Shown: positions 8,750-18,328, counted from the stretch's first letter. The stretch: 64,000 nt of DNA from Mycobacterium angelicum (GCF_002086155.1 NZ_MVHE01000019.1:17041-81040); one strand, 5' to 3'. Numbers and translations: made by a program. The notes: generated by a model from the letters alone, not told the origin.

Positions 8750-11700
8750 TCAGTCGCCGTACGCGTACATTTCGACCCGTTTGAATTCCGCGATTGCTGA
8801 CCCGCCGGCATCGGTCAGCCGCAGATCGAAGACGATGCGGTTGTCGTTCGACTCGCCGTTGTCGAGGTGGCAATACAGGGTGCCGTCGGTGGGTCCCGGA
8901 CGGTATCGGATGATCTGCTGAATCTGCAGGGGCAGCATGCGACGGCCGGTGCGCATCAGGCCCCACAAGAATCCGAGTTGCAGGCAGCCGTCCAGCGCGG
9001 CCGGATCGGTTGCCCAGCATTGATGCGGCCAGCCCGCCTGGTCGAGACCGTGCAATTGTGCTGTTGCACCGGATGGTTCGCGCCAGGAGACTCGCTCAAT
9101 CACTTGGAAGGCGGGGCCGTGGAACAGCCTCCCCTCGCCGTAGAACGACTGTTGTTCGGTGCTGCATTGCGCTGTGGCGCAACAGGATTCGACTCCCGGC
9201 GTGTTGTGATTGCCGGCGCCAAGTTCGGCCGTGGCGCTGTAGCGAACCACCCCAGCGGTGTCCAGCAACGCAAGCTGCAGCCGCCGTGGTGTGTTTTCGA
9301 TTGGCACGCAACGCACTACGAACGCATCGCCTGCATCGGTGAAGTTCGGCAGTACGATGCCGCGAAGAACGCGAAGGTCGCGCAGTCGCACAACCTGCTG
9401 ACCCGGCAGGCAGCCCTGCGCGGCGCGTACGAACCACTCCGCGACCTGTACAACCGGCAGCACCACCTGCTGTCGAACGCGGTGATCTACCAGGTACGGC
9501 TGCTGCGCGGCGTGTGCCGCCACGCGAACCAGACGCCCGCTCTCCGGCAACCGATCCGGGAGCCCGCCGGGGATTAGCGCGCCGCCGAGCACTACGTGCG
9601 CATCCCGCGTCTGGCTGTCGAGTGCTTCGGCAACGAATGCGCAGGCGCCGTCCTCAACCGGTATGGGTGTGATACCCCGCGACTCGAACACGGCTTTCAG
9701 GGCCGGCGTCACCATGCCTGCCTCCCACGGCCCCCAACCCAATGAGCGGACGAGACATGAAGGGCCGCGGCGGGTTTGCTCTGCGAGCGCGACCTGGTTC
9801 AAGACCTCGTTGGCCATCGCATAGTCGCCCTGTCCGACATTGCCGCGGTGTGCCGATACCGACGAGAACAGCAGGATCGCCTTGAGCCGGTCGGCGGCGG
9901 TTGCTTCGAGCAGCGCAGACAGGCCATCGACTTTGGTGCCGAACACCTGGTCAAACTGATCGGTCGACTTCCGGCTCATGCGCGCGTCGGCCAGCACACC
10001 GGCACCGTGCACCACTGCGGTAATGGGTCCGACGTCTGTTCGAACACGATCGAGCATTGAACAAACCTCGGTACGGTCGCGAACGTCGATCGCTCGATAG
10101 ATGACACGTGAACCCGCGGCCTCGACCGCGGCGATCGTCGCACGTATCTCACGATCGGCCTGCACGCGCCGGACTTGTTGTTCCAATTGCCGCGGCGTTG
10201 GCTTAGCGCCCGTTCGCTGCGCCTCGGCCAACAGAGCACGTTTGAGTTCGGCTGCCGTCCTCAGACCGCGCGCCGCGGGCGGTTCGTCGCCCAGCTCGGA
10301 GCGGCCGATCACGACGAAGCCGGCCTGGGTCTGCTTTGCCAGTGCGATCACCGCTGCCGCGGTCACACCTCGTGCCCCACCGGAGACCACGATGACGTCG
10401 CGATGATCCAGGCGAGCCAGCCGACCCGTAACCCGGGACTCTTCGGCCACGACCGTTACGCGGCCGTGTTCGCTGCCCAGTCCCACTTCGAATTCCGGGC
10501 CGCCGGCCAAGATCTCCATGGCGATCTGTTCGGCGATTTGGCGCGGGGATTGCTTCGTGGTGTCTATGTCGATGGCCTTGGCATGGGTGCCCGGCCATTC
10601 GAGAGCCACTGTTCTGGTCAGCGCCGCGACGCCGCCCGCCCACGCGCGCGAACCGGCGTCGCTGAGCAAGCCGAAGGTGCCGCCGGTGTCCTGAACGGTC
10701 ACGAAAACGCCCCCGCCGCTCTCCATGCGAGGGGCTATCCGCAGCGCGTCGGCGAAGACTAGACGGTTCACCGCCACGGCTTCGTCGCGGCTCTGCGCCG
10801 ATGCGAGGCCGCCCAGATGCAGGATGCAGGTCGAGTCCGCACTCGCCTGGGCCACGACGACCGCGGAAATGCCGTGTGTCCGCAGAATGTCTGCCAACGC
10901 GGCTGCGACGGCAGTCTCGCCTCCGACGATCTCGAGCCGGTCAGCCTCGTGCAGGCCCGCTATGCCCATCCCGCAAGCCGGAGCGGCGATTGCGCGCACT
11001 GTGTAGCGCGCAATCGGCCGTCCGGTCAACTCAAAAGGGAGGCGATCACCCCTCTCGATCAACGTCGCCCCGTTGTGTTGGCCATTTCCGTTGGCGCTGT
11101 GGCTCATTGGCTTGGAAAGGGGGGCGAGGTAGTCGACGATCTCCTGCAAGGTCGTCAAGCCGGCCATCGCCGAGGCCTCCATGTCCGGCAAGGACGGGAC
11201 TCGCTGCTGAACCGCGGACAAGATCTCCACCCGCTTGATCGAGTCGATGCCCAGGTCGGCTTCCAGTGCCATCGACAGGTCCAATATCTCCACGGGATAG
11301 CCGGTCTTTTCGGCAACGACGTCGAGCATGTCGCTCACCAGATCCGTGTCGACGCCGGCCGGCTTCTCGGGCACCGCCGACCCGTTAGGGGGCGACGGCG
11401 GCTTCTCGAGCACCGCCGTCCCGTTGCGCTGCCCATTTCCGTTGGTGCTGTGGCCTATTGGCTTGGACAGGGGGGCGAGGTAGTCGACGATCTCCTGCAG
11501 GGTCGTCAAGCCGGCCATCGCCGAGGCTTCCATGTCGGGCAAGGACGGGACTCGCTGCTGGACCGCGGACAAGATCTCCACCCGCTTGATCGAGTCGATG
11601 CCCAGGTCGGCTTCCAGTGCCATCGAGAGGTCCAATATCTCCACGGGATAGCCGGTCTTTTCGGCAACGACGTCGAGCATGTCGCCCACCAGATCCATGT

Positions 11701-14695
11701 TCACCGAGACCTCCACAGGTTCGGCGGGCATGCGAGCCGCCGGCTGCGCCGGCATCACAGCGGGCATTGGGGGAGGTGGAATAACCTCTGCGACTAGCGG
11801 TTTCAATGATGCAGGGCTTGGCGCTGCGGTGGTTTGCGCGTCTTGGGCAGAACTCGCCGGTTGATCGTCGACCTGAGGCTTGCCGTAGTTGGCGCCGTTG
11901 ATCCGCAAAGTCAGCTTGGGCTTTTGCCGGGTGCGTGGATCGTCGACCGTGTGGAAGTCAGTCCAGAGGGCGGCGAAATTCATCGGCACTCCCGCTGCCG
12001 CCAGCTGAGCAAGGCCAAGCCAGAGAGCGCGAATCCCATTCGTGCGCTTGCGATCAAGAGCGATGGCGTGGTGCGGCAGGCCCTCCAGGCACTTGTCCAC
12101 CTGGTTGGTCAGCACACCGTCCGGGCCGACTTCCACGAACGTGCGCACACCGGCTACCCACATCGACCGCACCTGCTCCACGAACCGAACCGGCTGGGCG
12201 ATCTGCTGGGCCAGCGTCGCACGCATCGTGTCCGCATCACCGGCGTAGGGCCTTGCGGTCGAATTTGCATATACCGGGACGGCTGGTGCATCGAAGGGGA
12301 TTTCAGACAAATAGGTTCTGAAGGGCACCGAGCACCCAGCGACGATGTCGGAATGGAACGCAGTGGCTACGTTCAATTGCGTCGAATTGATGCCAATCGC
12401 AGACAGTCTGCGCACGGCCTCCGCGATCGCATCCGCGGTGCCGGACAGGATGACTTGCGTTGGACTGTTGTGGTTGGCGATCACGACCGAGTGCCCCCAC
12501 TGGTCAAGCAGCGCACCAACTATCTCGCAAGGCGCCGAAACCGCACACATTGTCCCGGCCGTGTCGCGGGCCGCCTCGGCCATGAGGGCACCACGCTTGC
12601 GGGCTATGCGAAGTGCCGCCTCGTCGTCGAACACCCCCGCGGCACACAACGCCACGACCTCCCCGAAGCTGTGCCCAGCCACAGTGACGGGCTTGATGTC
12701 CAGGGCGCGAACGATCTGCAGCAGGCTCAGACTGTGCGCACCGATGGCAGGCTGCGCCCATTCGGTGCTGGTCAGCATGGTGGCTTGTGCTGCGCGGTCC
12801 TGTTCGCTGAAAGCGGTCTTGGGCCATACGATCCGGTGCAGATCGCAGGCCGCGTCCAGCAGCGAGGCGCGAGCGGTCTCCCACGGGGCGAGTGCCGCCT
12901 CGAACAGTTGCGGGATGTCGGCGCCCATACCCACGTATTGGCTGCCCTGGCCCGGAAACAACAATGCGACCGGCCCGCTCTGCTGCGCGGAATAGAAATA
13001 CCCCTTCGGAGAGGAAAACTGTGCCGCGGTGGTCCCGTCGGCGAGCCTGCCCGCAGCTTCATCGAGCATCGAACGAAGACTCGCGCAATCGTCGGCGACC
13101 AGAGCCAAGCGGTGTTGCCGGCCGGGGTCATAACTGGCTTGGGTCTGCTGGGCGAGGTAGCGCAGCATGTCGTTGTCGTCCACCAGCGAGGCTGACAAGC
13201 GAGTCGCCTCGCCGGCCAGGGCGGCGGCCGTGGCAGCGCCCAGCAGCACGAGTTCGGACTTCCAGGAGCGGTGGCGCCTGGCGTGGCTTCCGCCGCCGGT
13301 GTACTCCTCGAGCGTCACATGAAAGTTCGTGCCGCCGAAGCCGAACGAACTGACCGATGCGCGGCGTGGCGCCCCGTCTTCGGCAATCCATGGCCGTGAC
13401 TGCGTGGAGAGGTAAAACGGTGAGCTGTCCATGTCGAGGGCAGGGTTGGGCTGGTCCACTTTGATCGTCGGCGGCAGCGTCTTGTGGTGCAGCGCCATCA
13501 CGGCCTTGAACAGTCCGCAAGCGCCTGAAGCGGCCTTTGTATGACCCACTTGCGATTTCACCGAGCCGAGCGCACACCACTGTCGGTCTTGCCGTCCGGA
13601 GAGGTCGAAAACCTCGCGAAGTGCCGAAAACTCCGCGAGATCACCGGCTTTGGTTCCCGTCCCGTGCGCCTCCAGCAGCCCGACGGTTTCCGGGCCGTAA
13701 CCGGCGGCCTCGTAAGCCCGGCGCAACGCCTTAGCCTGTCCCTGCGCGCTCGGCGCATAGATGCTTTTCGCGCGGCCGTCCGACGACGTGCCCATCCCGC
13801 GGATCACGGCGTATATCGGGTCGCCGTCTCGCTCGGCATCGTCCAGACGCTTCAGCGCCATCATCGCGAGCCCCTCGCCGAGCATCGTGCCGTCCGCCTG
13901 GTCGGAGAAGGGCCGGCAGTCCCCGGATGGCGACAGCGCGGTGACCTTGGCGAAGCACATGAACATGAGGATGTCGTTGAGGGCATCGACCCCGCCGGTG
14001 ATCACCATGTCCGAGTCGCCCAGATACAGCTCATTGAGGGCGATTGAAACGGCCGCAAGGGAGCTAGCGCAGGCGGCGTCTACGACGCAGTTCGTGCCAC
14101 CCAGATCGAATCGGTTTGCGATGCGCCCCGCAACGACGTTACCCAGTAGTCCCGGGAAAGTGTTCTCCTGCCACGGCGTATACGCGGCCGCGATCTGTTG
14201 ATTGAACGACTCGATCTGGTCGCCCGCTATCCCGGCACCGCGAAGTGCCCTCTCCCACACGGGAGCCTGTAGCCGGCCTGACATGTGGGCGACCATCTCG
14301 GTGGCACTGGCGACGCCGAGAACCACTGATACGCGTTCCCGGTCGACCCGCGAGAGGTCCGCTCCCGCAACGTCTTCCAGGACCTGCCTGGCAACCGCTA
14401 GGGCGAGCAGTTGCGCGGTGTCGGTGGCCGGCGCAACGTTGGGCGGGATTCCGAATTCGGCGGGGGAGAAGTCGACATAGGGAAGGAAGCCGCCACGCTG
14501 GGCATACATCTTGTCCGGCGTGCCCAGTCCCGGGTCGTAGTAATCGTCAACACGCCAGTGCGATTCGGGAATGTCGGACAGAAGATCCGCGCCGTCGACG
14601 ATGTTGCGCCAAAAGTGCTCGGCGTCGGGCGAATTGGGGAATAGGGCGCTAACGCCGACCACGGCGATGGGGGGGCGGCTAGACATGTTCGGCAT
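8750..14695 (-). CDS. Pfa2/PfaA-type lipid synthase: KS-AT-ACP-ACP-KR-DH
   Basis: About 1,981 residues. The ketosynthase (1-465) has Cys209, His344 and His385. The acyltransferase (~575-880) has GQGSQ, GHSFG (Ser676) and an AFHS motif typical of malonyl specificity. A Pro-rich linker leads to two tandem acyl carrier proteins with DLGIDSIKR (phosphopantetheine serines ~1035 and ~1152). These are followed by a KR (~1430-1700) with the nucleotide site GGARGV and catalytic FSSV..Y (Tyr1625), and a C-terminal PKS-type dehydratase (His1738, Asp1902). KS-MAT-ACPn-KR-DH is the PfaA/Pfa2 plan of polyunsaturated-fatty-acid synthases. Ordinary mycobacterial PKSs have a single ACP at the end of a module. 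The ATG at 14695 has a weak AAAG-type site; the ATG at 14686 is equally placed for the domain. It lies about 77 bp after the PfaD-like gene and is surely in the same operon. Confidence 0.87.
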   Translation of the reverse strand: MPNMSSRPPIAVVGVSALFPNSPDAEHFWRNIVDGADLLSDIPESHWRVDDYYDPGLGTPDKMYAQRGGFLPYVDFSPAEFGIPPNVAPATDTAQLLALAVARQVLEDVAGADLSRVDRERVSVVLGVASATEMVAHMSGRLQAPVWERALRGAGIAGDQIESFNQQIAAAYTPWQENTFPGLLGNVVAGRIANRFDLGGTNCVVDAACASSLAAVSIALNELYLGDSDMVITGGVDALNDILMFMCFAKVTALSPSGDCRPFSDQADGTMLGEGLAMMALKRLDDAERDGDPIYAVIRGMGTSSDGRAKSIYAPSAQGQAKALRRAYEAAGYGPETVGLLEAHGTGTKAGDLAEFSALREVFDLSGRQDRQWCALGSVKSQVGHTKAASGACGLFKAVMALHHKTLPPTIKVDQPNPALDMDSSPFYLSTQSRPWIAEDGAPRRASVSSFGFGGTNFHVTLEEYTGGGSHARRHRSWKSELVLLGAATAAALAGEATRLSASLVDDNDMLRYLAQQTQASYDPGRQHRLALVADDCASLRSMLDEAAGRLADGTTAAQFSSPKGYFYSAQQSGPVALLFPGQGSQYVGMGADIPQLFEAALAPWETARASLLDAACDLHRIVWPKTAFSEQDRAAQATMLTSTEWAQPAIGAHSLSLLQIVRALDIKPVTVAGHSFGEVVALCAAGVFDDEAALRIARKRGALMAEAARDTAGTMCAVSAPCEIVGALLDQWGHSVVIANHNSPTQVILSGTADAIAEAVRRLSAIGINSTQLNVATAFHSDIVAGCSVPFRTYLSEIPFDAPAVPVYANSTARPYAGDADTMRATLAQQIAQPVRFVEQVRSMWVAGVRTFVEVGPDGVLTNQVDKCLEGLPHHAIALDRKRTNGIRALWLGLAQLAAAGVPMNFAALWTDFHTVDDPRTRQKPKLTLRINGANYGKPQVDDQPASSAQDAQTTAAPSPASLKPLVAEVIPPPPMPAVMPAQPAARMPAEPVEVSVNMDLVGDMLDVVAEKTGYPVEILDLSMALEADLGIDSIKRVEILSAVQQRVPSLPDMEASAMAGLTTLQEIVDYLAPLSKPIGHSTNGNGQRNGTAVLEKPPSPPNGSAVPEKPAGVDTDLVSDMLDVVAEKTGYPVEILDLSMALEADLGIDSIKRVEILSAVQQRVPSLPDMEASAMAGLTTLQEIVDYLAPLSKPMSHSANGNGQHNGATLIERGDRLPFELTGRPIARYTVRAIAAPACGMGIAGLHEADRLEIVGGETAVAAALADILRTHGISAVVVAQASADSTCILHLGGLASAQSRDEAVAVNRLVFADALRIAPRMESGGGVFVTVQDTGGTFGLLSDAGSRAWAGGVAALTRTVALEWPGTHAKAIDIDTTKQSPRQIAEQIAMEILAGGPEFEVGLGSEHGRVTVVAEESRVTGRLARLDHRDVIVVSGGARGVTAAAVIALAKQTQAGFVVIGRSELGDEPPAARGLRTAAELKRALLAEAQRTGAKPTPRQLEQQVRRVQADREIRATIAAVEAAGSRVIYRAIDVRDRTEVCSMLDRVRTDVGPITAVVHGAGVLADARMSRKSTDQFDQVFGTKVDGLSALLEATAADRLKAILLFSSVSAHRGNVGQGDYAMANEVLNQVALAEQTRRGPSCLVRSLGWGPWEAGMVTPALKAVFESRGITPIPVEDGACAFVAEALDSQTRDAHVVLGGALIPGGLPDRLPESGRLVRVAAHAAQQPYLVDHRVRQQVVLPVVQVAEWFVRAAQGCLPGQQVVRLRDLRVLRGIVLPNFTDAGDAFVVRCVPIENTPRRLQLALLDTAGVVRYSATAELGAGNHNTPGVESCCATAQCSTEQQSFYGEGRLFHGPAFQVIERVSWREPSGATAQLHGLDQAGWPHQCWATDPAALDGCLQLGFLWGLMRTGRRMLPLQIQQIIRYRPGPTDGTLYCHLDNGESNDNRIVFDLRLTDAGGSAIAEFKRVEMYAYGD
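11082..11701 (-). repeat. 351-bp tandem duplication encoding the two ACP domains
   Basis: Bases 11082-11350 and 11433-11701 are nearly identical in DNA, with roughly ten mismatches over 270 bp. The period is exactly 117 codons. Each copy encodes a full ACP plus part of the Asn/Gly-rich linker (NGNGQ.NG). Such identity at silent sites indicates recent duplication or ongoing homogenisation. In Pfa systems the number of tandem ACPs affects product yield, so the array may vary between strains. Confidence 0.9.
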
Positions 14696-14772
14696 TCGCT
14701 TTCGTTGTTGGTGATGAATTGGACATCGATCTGACGCTTGTGTCCTCACCACTCGGTGGCTCGGCGACCATT

Positions 14773-16425
14773 TCAGCTGCCTTCGTCGACCGATAGCCGG
14801 CGTGGTGTAAAGCGAAATGCGTTGGGAGGAACTGGAACTCCGCAGGTGCGCGCCTGCTGTGCCCGGGTGACCTGTGCGGCCCCTTCGAGCAGGTTGAGGG
14901 CAACTTGAACAACCTCACGCTGCTCAGGCGGTTCCAGGAAGCTGTCCCGCACCCAGCTGTTGAAGGCACCCATTGCGGGCCCGCACCAGATTTGATAGTC
15001 GAGCGTGCGGCGGGTTTCGCCGCCGATCGCCCACCGGCTCGATTTGCCCAGGTACCAGCGGAACAGCAGCGCCATCTGGAATTTCGGATCCCGCGCGGCC
15101 AGCTCGAGGACCGCGGCATCACGATGCAGCCAGAACTGTTCGGTCTGCGACCAGACCTCTTCGACGCTCTGGCCGAAGATCTTCTCCAGGTCTCGGCGCT
15201 GCTCGCCGACGATCGCATCGAGAGCCGGCTTGCTGACGTACAGCTCGTAGAGTTTCTTGGCGCGTGGCCCAAACATGCTGCCGCGCTTGAGTACTTGCAG
15301 ATCGACGCCGAGTTCGAACATGTCGGCGGCGGGAGCCATCATGACATCCGCGATGCCGACGTCGGCCAGAAGTTTGCGTCCTTGCTCAGACAGCCCGGAC
15401 TCTATGCAGGCTTGATTCACCGAGCCCGTCATGACATAGCCGGCGCCCATGGCGAACGCACCCGCAACCGATTGGGGCGTGCCCAGCCCGCCCGCAGCGC
15501 CGACCCGCACCGGTCTCGATAGCCGGTGTTGCGCGGCGAGAGTGTCACGCAGCGTGATGATTTCGGATAGCAGCGCGGGCAACGGCCTGTTGTCGGTGTG
15601 CCCGCCGCTGTCTGCTTCGACGGTGATGTCCTCGGCCACCGCTACATGCCGCGCGAGTTCGGCCTCCCGGTGGGTCAGCTTGCCCGACTCCACCAGCGCG
15701 GACACGATCGCCGGTGGCGCTGGCGTCATGAATTGACAGGCGACTTCGGGGCGGGAGATCTTGGCGAAGACGCTGTTCTTCCGGACGACGTGGCCCGCCG
15801 GATCGGTCGACAGACCGTGCAGTGCATAGTGCACGACCGAGGGGGTGATCCTCATGAAGGCGGAGGCTTCGACCTTGCGGACACCCCGGGAGATGAAGAG
15901 TTCGGCCACCCGGTTTTCCAGCGCCGCTTCATTGGGCGAATGGATGAGATTGGCGCCCCAGACGCGACCGGCGGTTGCCGAAAGTCCGTCCTCGATCGTC
16001 GACAATGCCTGCTCCACATGGGGATAGGACAGACCGCCGGCCCCGAAGAAGCCCAGCATTCCCGCCTTGGCCATCGCGATCACCAACCTCGGCGTGGCGA
16101 TTCCATTGGCCATCGACCCGGTCAGGTAGGGAAAGCGCACCCCATGGGCCGCGCAGAAGGTCCGGTCCCCAAGCCACTCCGGATATATCGGCGGCAGCGT
16201 GCCGAGCAGGGTGCTTCGCCGGGATGCCGCCGATCCATCACCGGCCGCAGTCAAACCGAGTTGGCCGCTCTGGTCGTCCAGTAGGACCTGCACCGGCTGA
16301 CGGAAGCAGCCAATGATTCGCACCAGCTCGTCGGCGCCAAATGCGGTACCCGTCGGGCCCGGTCGCCGTCCGCCCGGTGCGGGTTCGGCCGAGAGCAGCT
16401 GACTGGCGCTGGAACCCTGGTTCAT
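14773..16425 (-). CDS. pfaD: PfaD-type FMN enoyl reductase (2-nitropropane dioxygenase-like)
   Basis: A 550-residue protein of the PfaD family. An N-terminal ~80-residue extension precedes an FMN-binding TIM barrel (about 95-420) related to nitronate monooxygenases: PYLTGSMANGIATP, GFFGAGGLS, VGAAGGLGTP and GAGYVMTGSVNQAC. A PfaD-specific C-terminal region then carries MFGPRAKKLYELY and KIFGQSVEEVW. In Pfa systems this protein supplies the trans-acting enoyl reduction and decides which double bonds remain. It is the first gene of the three-gene operon. The ATG at 16425 is preceded by purine-rich sequence including GGAAGG. Its presence beside KS-CLF and FabA-like DH domains is the strongest argument that the locus is a Pfa-type synthase and not a conventional PKS. 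Confidence 0.88.
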   Translation of the reverse strand: MNQGSSASQLLSAEPAPGGRRPGPTGTAFGADELVRIIGCFRQPVQVLLDDQSGQLGLTAAGDGSAASRRSTLLGTLPPIYPEWLGDRTFCAAHGVRFPYLTGSMANGIATPRLVIAMAKAGMLGFFGAGGLSYPHVEQALSTIEDGLSATAGRVWGANLIHSPNEAALENRVAELFISRGVRKVEASAFMRITPSVVHYALHGLSTDPAGHVVRKNSVFAKISRPEVACQFMTPAPPAIVSALVESGKLTHREAELARHVAVAEDITVEADSGGHTDNRPLPALLSEIITLRDTLAAQHRLSRPVRVGAAGGLGTPQSVAGAFAMGAGYVMTGSVNQACIESGLSEQGRKLLADVGIADVMMAPAADMFELGVDLQVLKRGSMFGPRAKKLYELYVSKPALDAIVGEQRRDLEKIFGQSVEEVWSQTEQFWLHRDAAVLELAARDPKFQMALLFRWYLGKSSRWAIGGETRRTLDYQIWCGPAMGAFNSWVRDSFLEPPEQREVVQVALNLLEGAAQVTRAQQARTCGVPVPPNAFRFTPRRLSVDEGS

Positions 16426-16856
16426 CGTTTCCGCACCTTCCCTGCGACCTGTTGATCACAAATGCGATGGCGGAGCCGCGAGCCGATCGAGAGGCCTCGA
16501 TAACCGCTTCGCACAACGAGATACGTATCCGATGGCGTGCGTTGGCGAAGGCAGCTGCCTGGACAACGAATCCGCAGCCGGTAAGCCGCGACCACGGACA
16601 GAGCCAGGCGAAAGCTTGCAGAAGGTGCGTGGCATGACCGATTGGCGTGGCAATTCGCCCGTGAGATTTGGGCCGCCTGGTATTTCCATGATTCCAATAT
16701 CGGATTCGTCTTGTATAGATCCTTAACGAATCCTGCGTGCTCTGACCGTTCGCCTGTTCAGGGCCGTTGGCGCCGTCGCCCCAAAACCGGGTTCTACGCC
16801 CCAAACATGTTGGCGTGCAACGGAAAAGGGCCAGGGAGTTCGCGCCTTACCGGGTG
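16426..16856. other. Long leader/promoter region of the lipid synthase operon
   Basis: 431 bp without a credible gene between the stop of the EmbR-like regulator and the start of the PfaD-like gene; small frames here have no coding character. The only conspicuous signals are the repeats at 16702-16734, listed separately. If the promoter is there, the operon has an untranslated leader of about 270 nt. Confidence 0.5.
16702..16734 (-). promoter_or_regulatory. Candidate SARP/operator element upstream of the pfa-like operon
   Basis: Two overlapping patterns are present. First, a perfect 8-bp inverted repeat GGATTCGT / ACGAATCC (16702-16709 and 16726-16733) separated by 16 bp. Second, on the minus strand, direct heptamers AGGATTC (16734-16728) and AGGATCT (16723-16717) exactly 11 bp apart, the spacing bound by SARP regulators. 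A TATACA-like -10 overlaps the inner end of the second heptamer. The neighbouring SARP-FHA gene is the obvious candidate to bind. This is inference from pattern only. Confidence 0.35.
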
Positions 16857-18011
16857 CTACTGGTCGGTAACGGGTTCATGGGAGGTGGTTTCGAAGATCA
16901 ACTGGTGTTCGGTTATGCCGATCCGGTCACCGTCGCTCAGGGTGGTGCTGGCAAGGATGCGTCGCCCGGAAACGTAGACGCCGTTGGCCGATCGCAAGTC
17001 GACTATCACGAAGCTGGAACCGGTGTCGACGAGCGCGGCGTGGTGACGGCTCACTTTGGCGCCGGACAGGGTGATGTCATTGTCCGGGCTGCGTCCTATA
17101 CGGGTGGTGGTGGCGGCCAGTCGATACGTACGTTGGTTCGCGTCGCGCAGTAGGGGGCCGCGAGTGGTGCCCGAAGGCGCCGGCGGGTACTCCGACAGGG
17201 TTCTGAGGGTGTCGTCAGCGTTCGATTGCGCGGCCTTGCGCATATCAAGCGGCCGCTGGCTGAGGATTCGTTCGTATAGCGCACGCACTTTGGGTCCGGG
17301 GTCGACGCCGAGGTCGTCGGCGAGGTTATCCCTAAGCCTGTGATAGGCATCGAGCGCATCCGATTGGCGGTCGTCCAGGTAGTAAGCGGTGATCAGCTGC
17401 GCCCAAAGCGCCTCTCGGTAAGGGTGGTCGATTGTCAGGCTTTCGAGCTCACCGATCAAAGAACGGGGTCGCCCGCAAGCAATTTCCACTTCGGCTCGAG
17501 CGATGTGTGTGACGATCTTTTCCTCGACCAGTCCCATTTGAAACGCGTCGACGAAATTGAAGTCGCGCAGGTCATCCAGAACCGGACCACGCCACTCGGC
17601 AAGCGCGGCCGAGAAGTGTTCACTGGCCTGCTCGAATCTCGCCTCCGCGGCGGCTCGCACACCGGCCGTCTTTTCGGCCGCGAACCGGCCGAGGTCGTAG
17701 TGCATGTCGGGGACTGCGAGCCGGTAGCCGGGCGGTGCGCTGGCCAACAGGGCGCGGGTTTCGACACCGGCGCCCGCCAACAGCCGACGCAGATTCGAAA
17801 CATATGAGGACAGCGTGGCTCTGGCTCCGGCAGGAGGTCCCTGCTCCCACGCTGCGCCCGTCAGCGCATCGACGCTGACCGGTCGATTGCGATTGATCAG
17901 CAGCATCGCCAGCACTGCGCGTTGCTTAGGGGTACCCAACGGTACAGCTGTACCGTTGATACTCATCTCCAATGGCCCGAGGACGCCGAACTGGACATCG
18001 TCTTGCGCCAT
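16857..18011 (-). CDS. EmbR-like transcriptional regulator (SARP DNA-binding/BTAD with FHA domain)
   Basis: 384 residues, close to the 388 of EmbR (Rv1267c), which it resembles throughout. It has a winged-helix OmpR/SARP domain (~8-95: GTPKQRAVLAMLLINRNRPV, YVSNLRRLLAG), a bacterial transcriptional activation (BTAD) helical domain (~100-250: LWAQLITAYYLDDRQSDALDAYHRLRDNL) and a C-terminal FHA domain (~280-370: IGRSPDNDITL, VSRHHA, LRSANGV). FHA domains bind phosphothreonine. EmbR itself is phosphorylated by the kinase PknH encoded beside it, and here three kinase genes lie just upstream. The ATG at 18011 gives an EmbR-like N-terminus; a GTG at 18032 is possible. It probably activates the adjacent synthase operon, which is inference from position. 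Confidence 0.87.
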   Translation of the reverse strand: MAQDDVQFGVLGPLEMSINGTAVPLGTPKQRAVLAMLLINRNRPVSVDALTGAAWEQGPPAGARATLSSYVSNLRRLLAGAGVETRALLASAPPGYRLAVPDMHYDLGRFAAEKTAGVRAAAEARFEQASEHFSAALAEWRGPVLDDLRDFNFVDAFQMGLVEEKIVTHIARAEVEIACGRPRSLIGELESLTIDHPYREALWAQLITAYYLDDRQSDALDAYHRLRDNLADDLGVDPGPKVRALYERILSQRPLDMRKAAQSNADDTLRTLSEYPPAPSGTTRGPLLRDANQRTYRLAATTTRIGRSPDNDITLSGAKVSRHHAALVDTGSSFVIVDLRSANGVYVSGRRILASTTLSDGDRIGITEHQLIFETTSHEPVTDQ

Positions 18012-18328
18012 CGACTCTCTGGTCCCTCCCACCTATCCGGTAGTACTAGTGCCCATTTTGAGGGCGCCGCGAGACTTTCGCATAGGATTTCTGAATACTC
18101 ACCGCGTGTCGGCCAGCGCTAATAAGTCTGGGATCGTCGGGTGCTGCGCGGTAGCCATTCTTGCCGAGTCGCACGGACATTCTCGGCGCATCGCGAAATG
18201 CGCGATGTGGCATTCCCGTGAAACGCCTAAAAGCCTTGTTTGTGCGGGTTTGATTTCGTTACGAGTTGAGTGCCGCGGTTCGACGGGATGCCGCATTCAC
18301 ATCGGCCCATACCGAAACCGGGTGGTTG
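18012..18328. other. Intergenic region upstream of the EmbR-like gene
   Basis: 317 bp between the end of the first kinase gene and the EmbR-like start. It contains the short palindrome TAGTACTA (18041-18048) near the likely promoter, whose core recalls the GTACTG repeats upstream of the kinases. No gene or hairpin terminator stands out. Confidence 0.4.

Noticed and set aside
4864..8784. Plus-strand frames of 453 and 497 codons over the Pfa3-like gene
   Set aside because: The minus-strand synthase domains account for this DNA; these are complementary-frame shadows.
10817..13195. Plus-strand frames of 326 and 453 codons over the Pfa2-like gene, the first internally repetitive
   Set aside because: Internal repetition is simply the complement of the duplicated ACPs.
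1495..16425. Interpretation as an enediyne or ordinary type I PKS cluster
   Set aside because: Presence of CLF, FabA-like double hotdogs, PfaD and PlsC, and absence of enediyne accessory genes, favours the Pfa-type reading.
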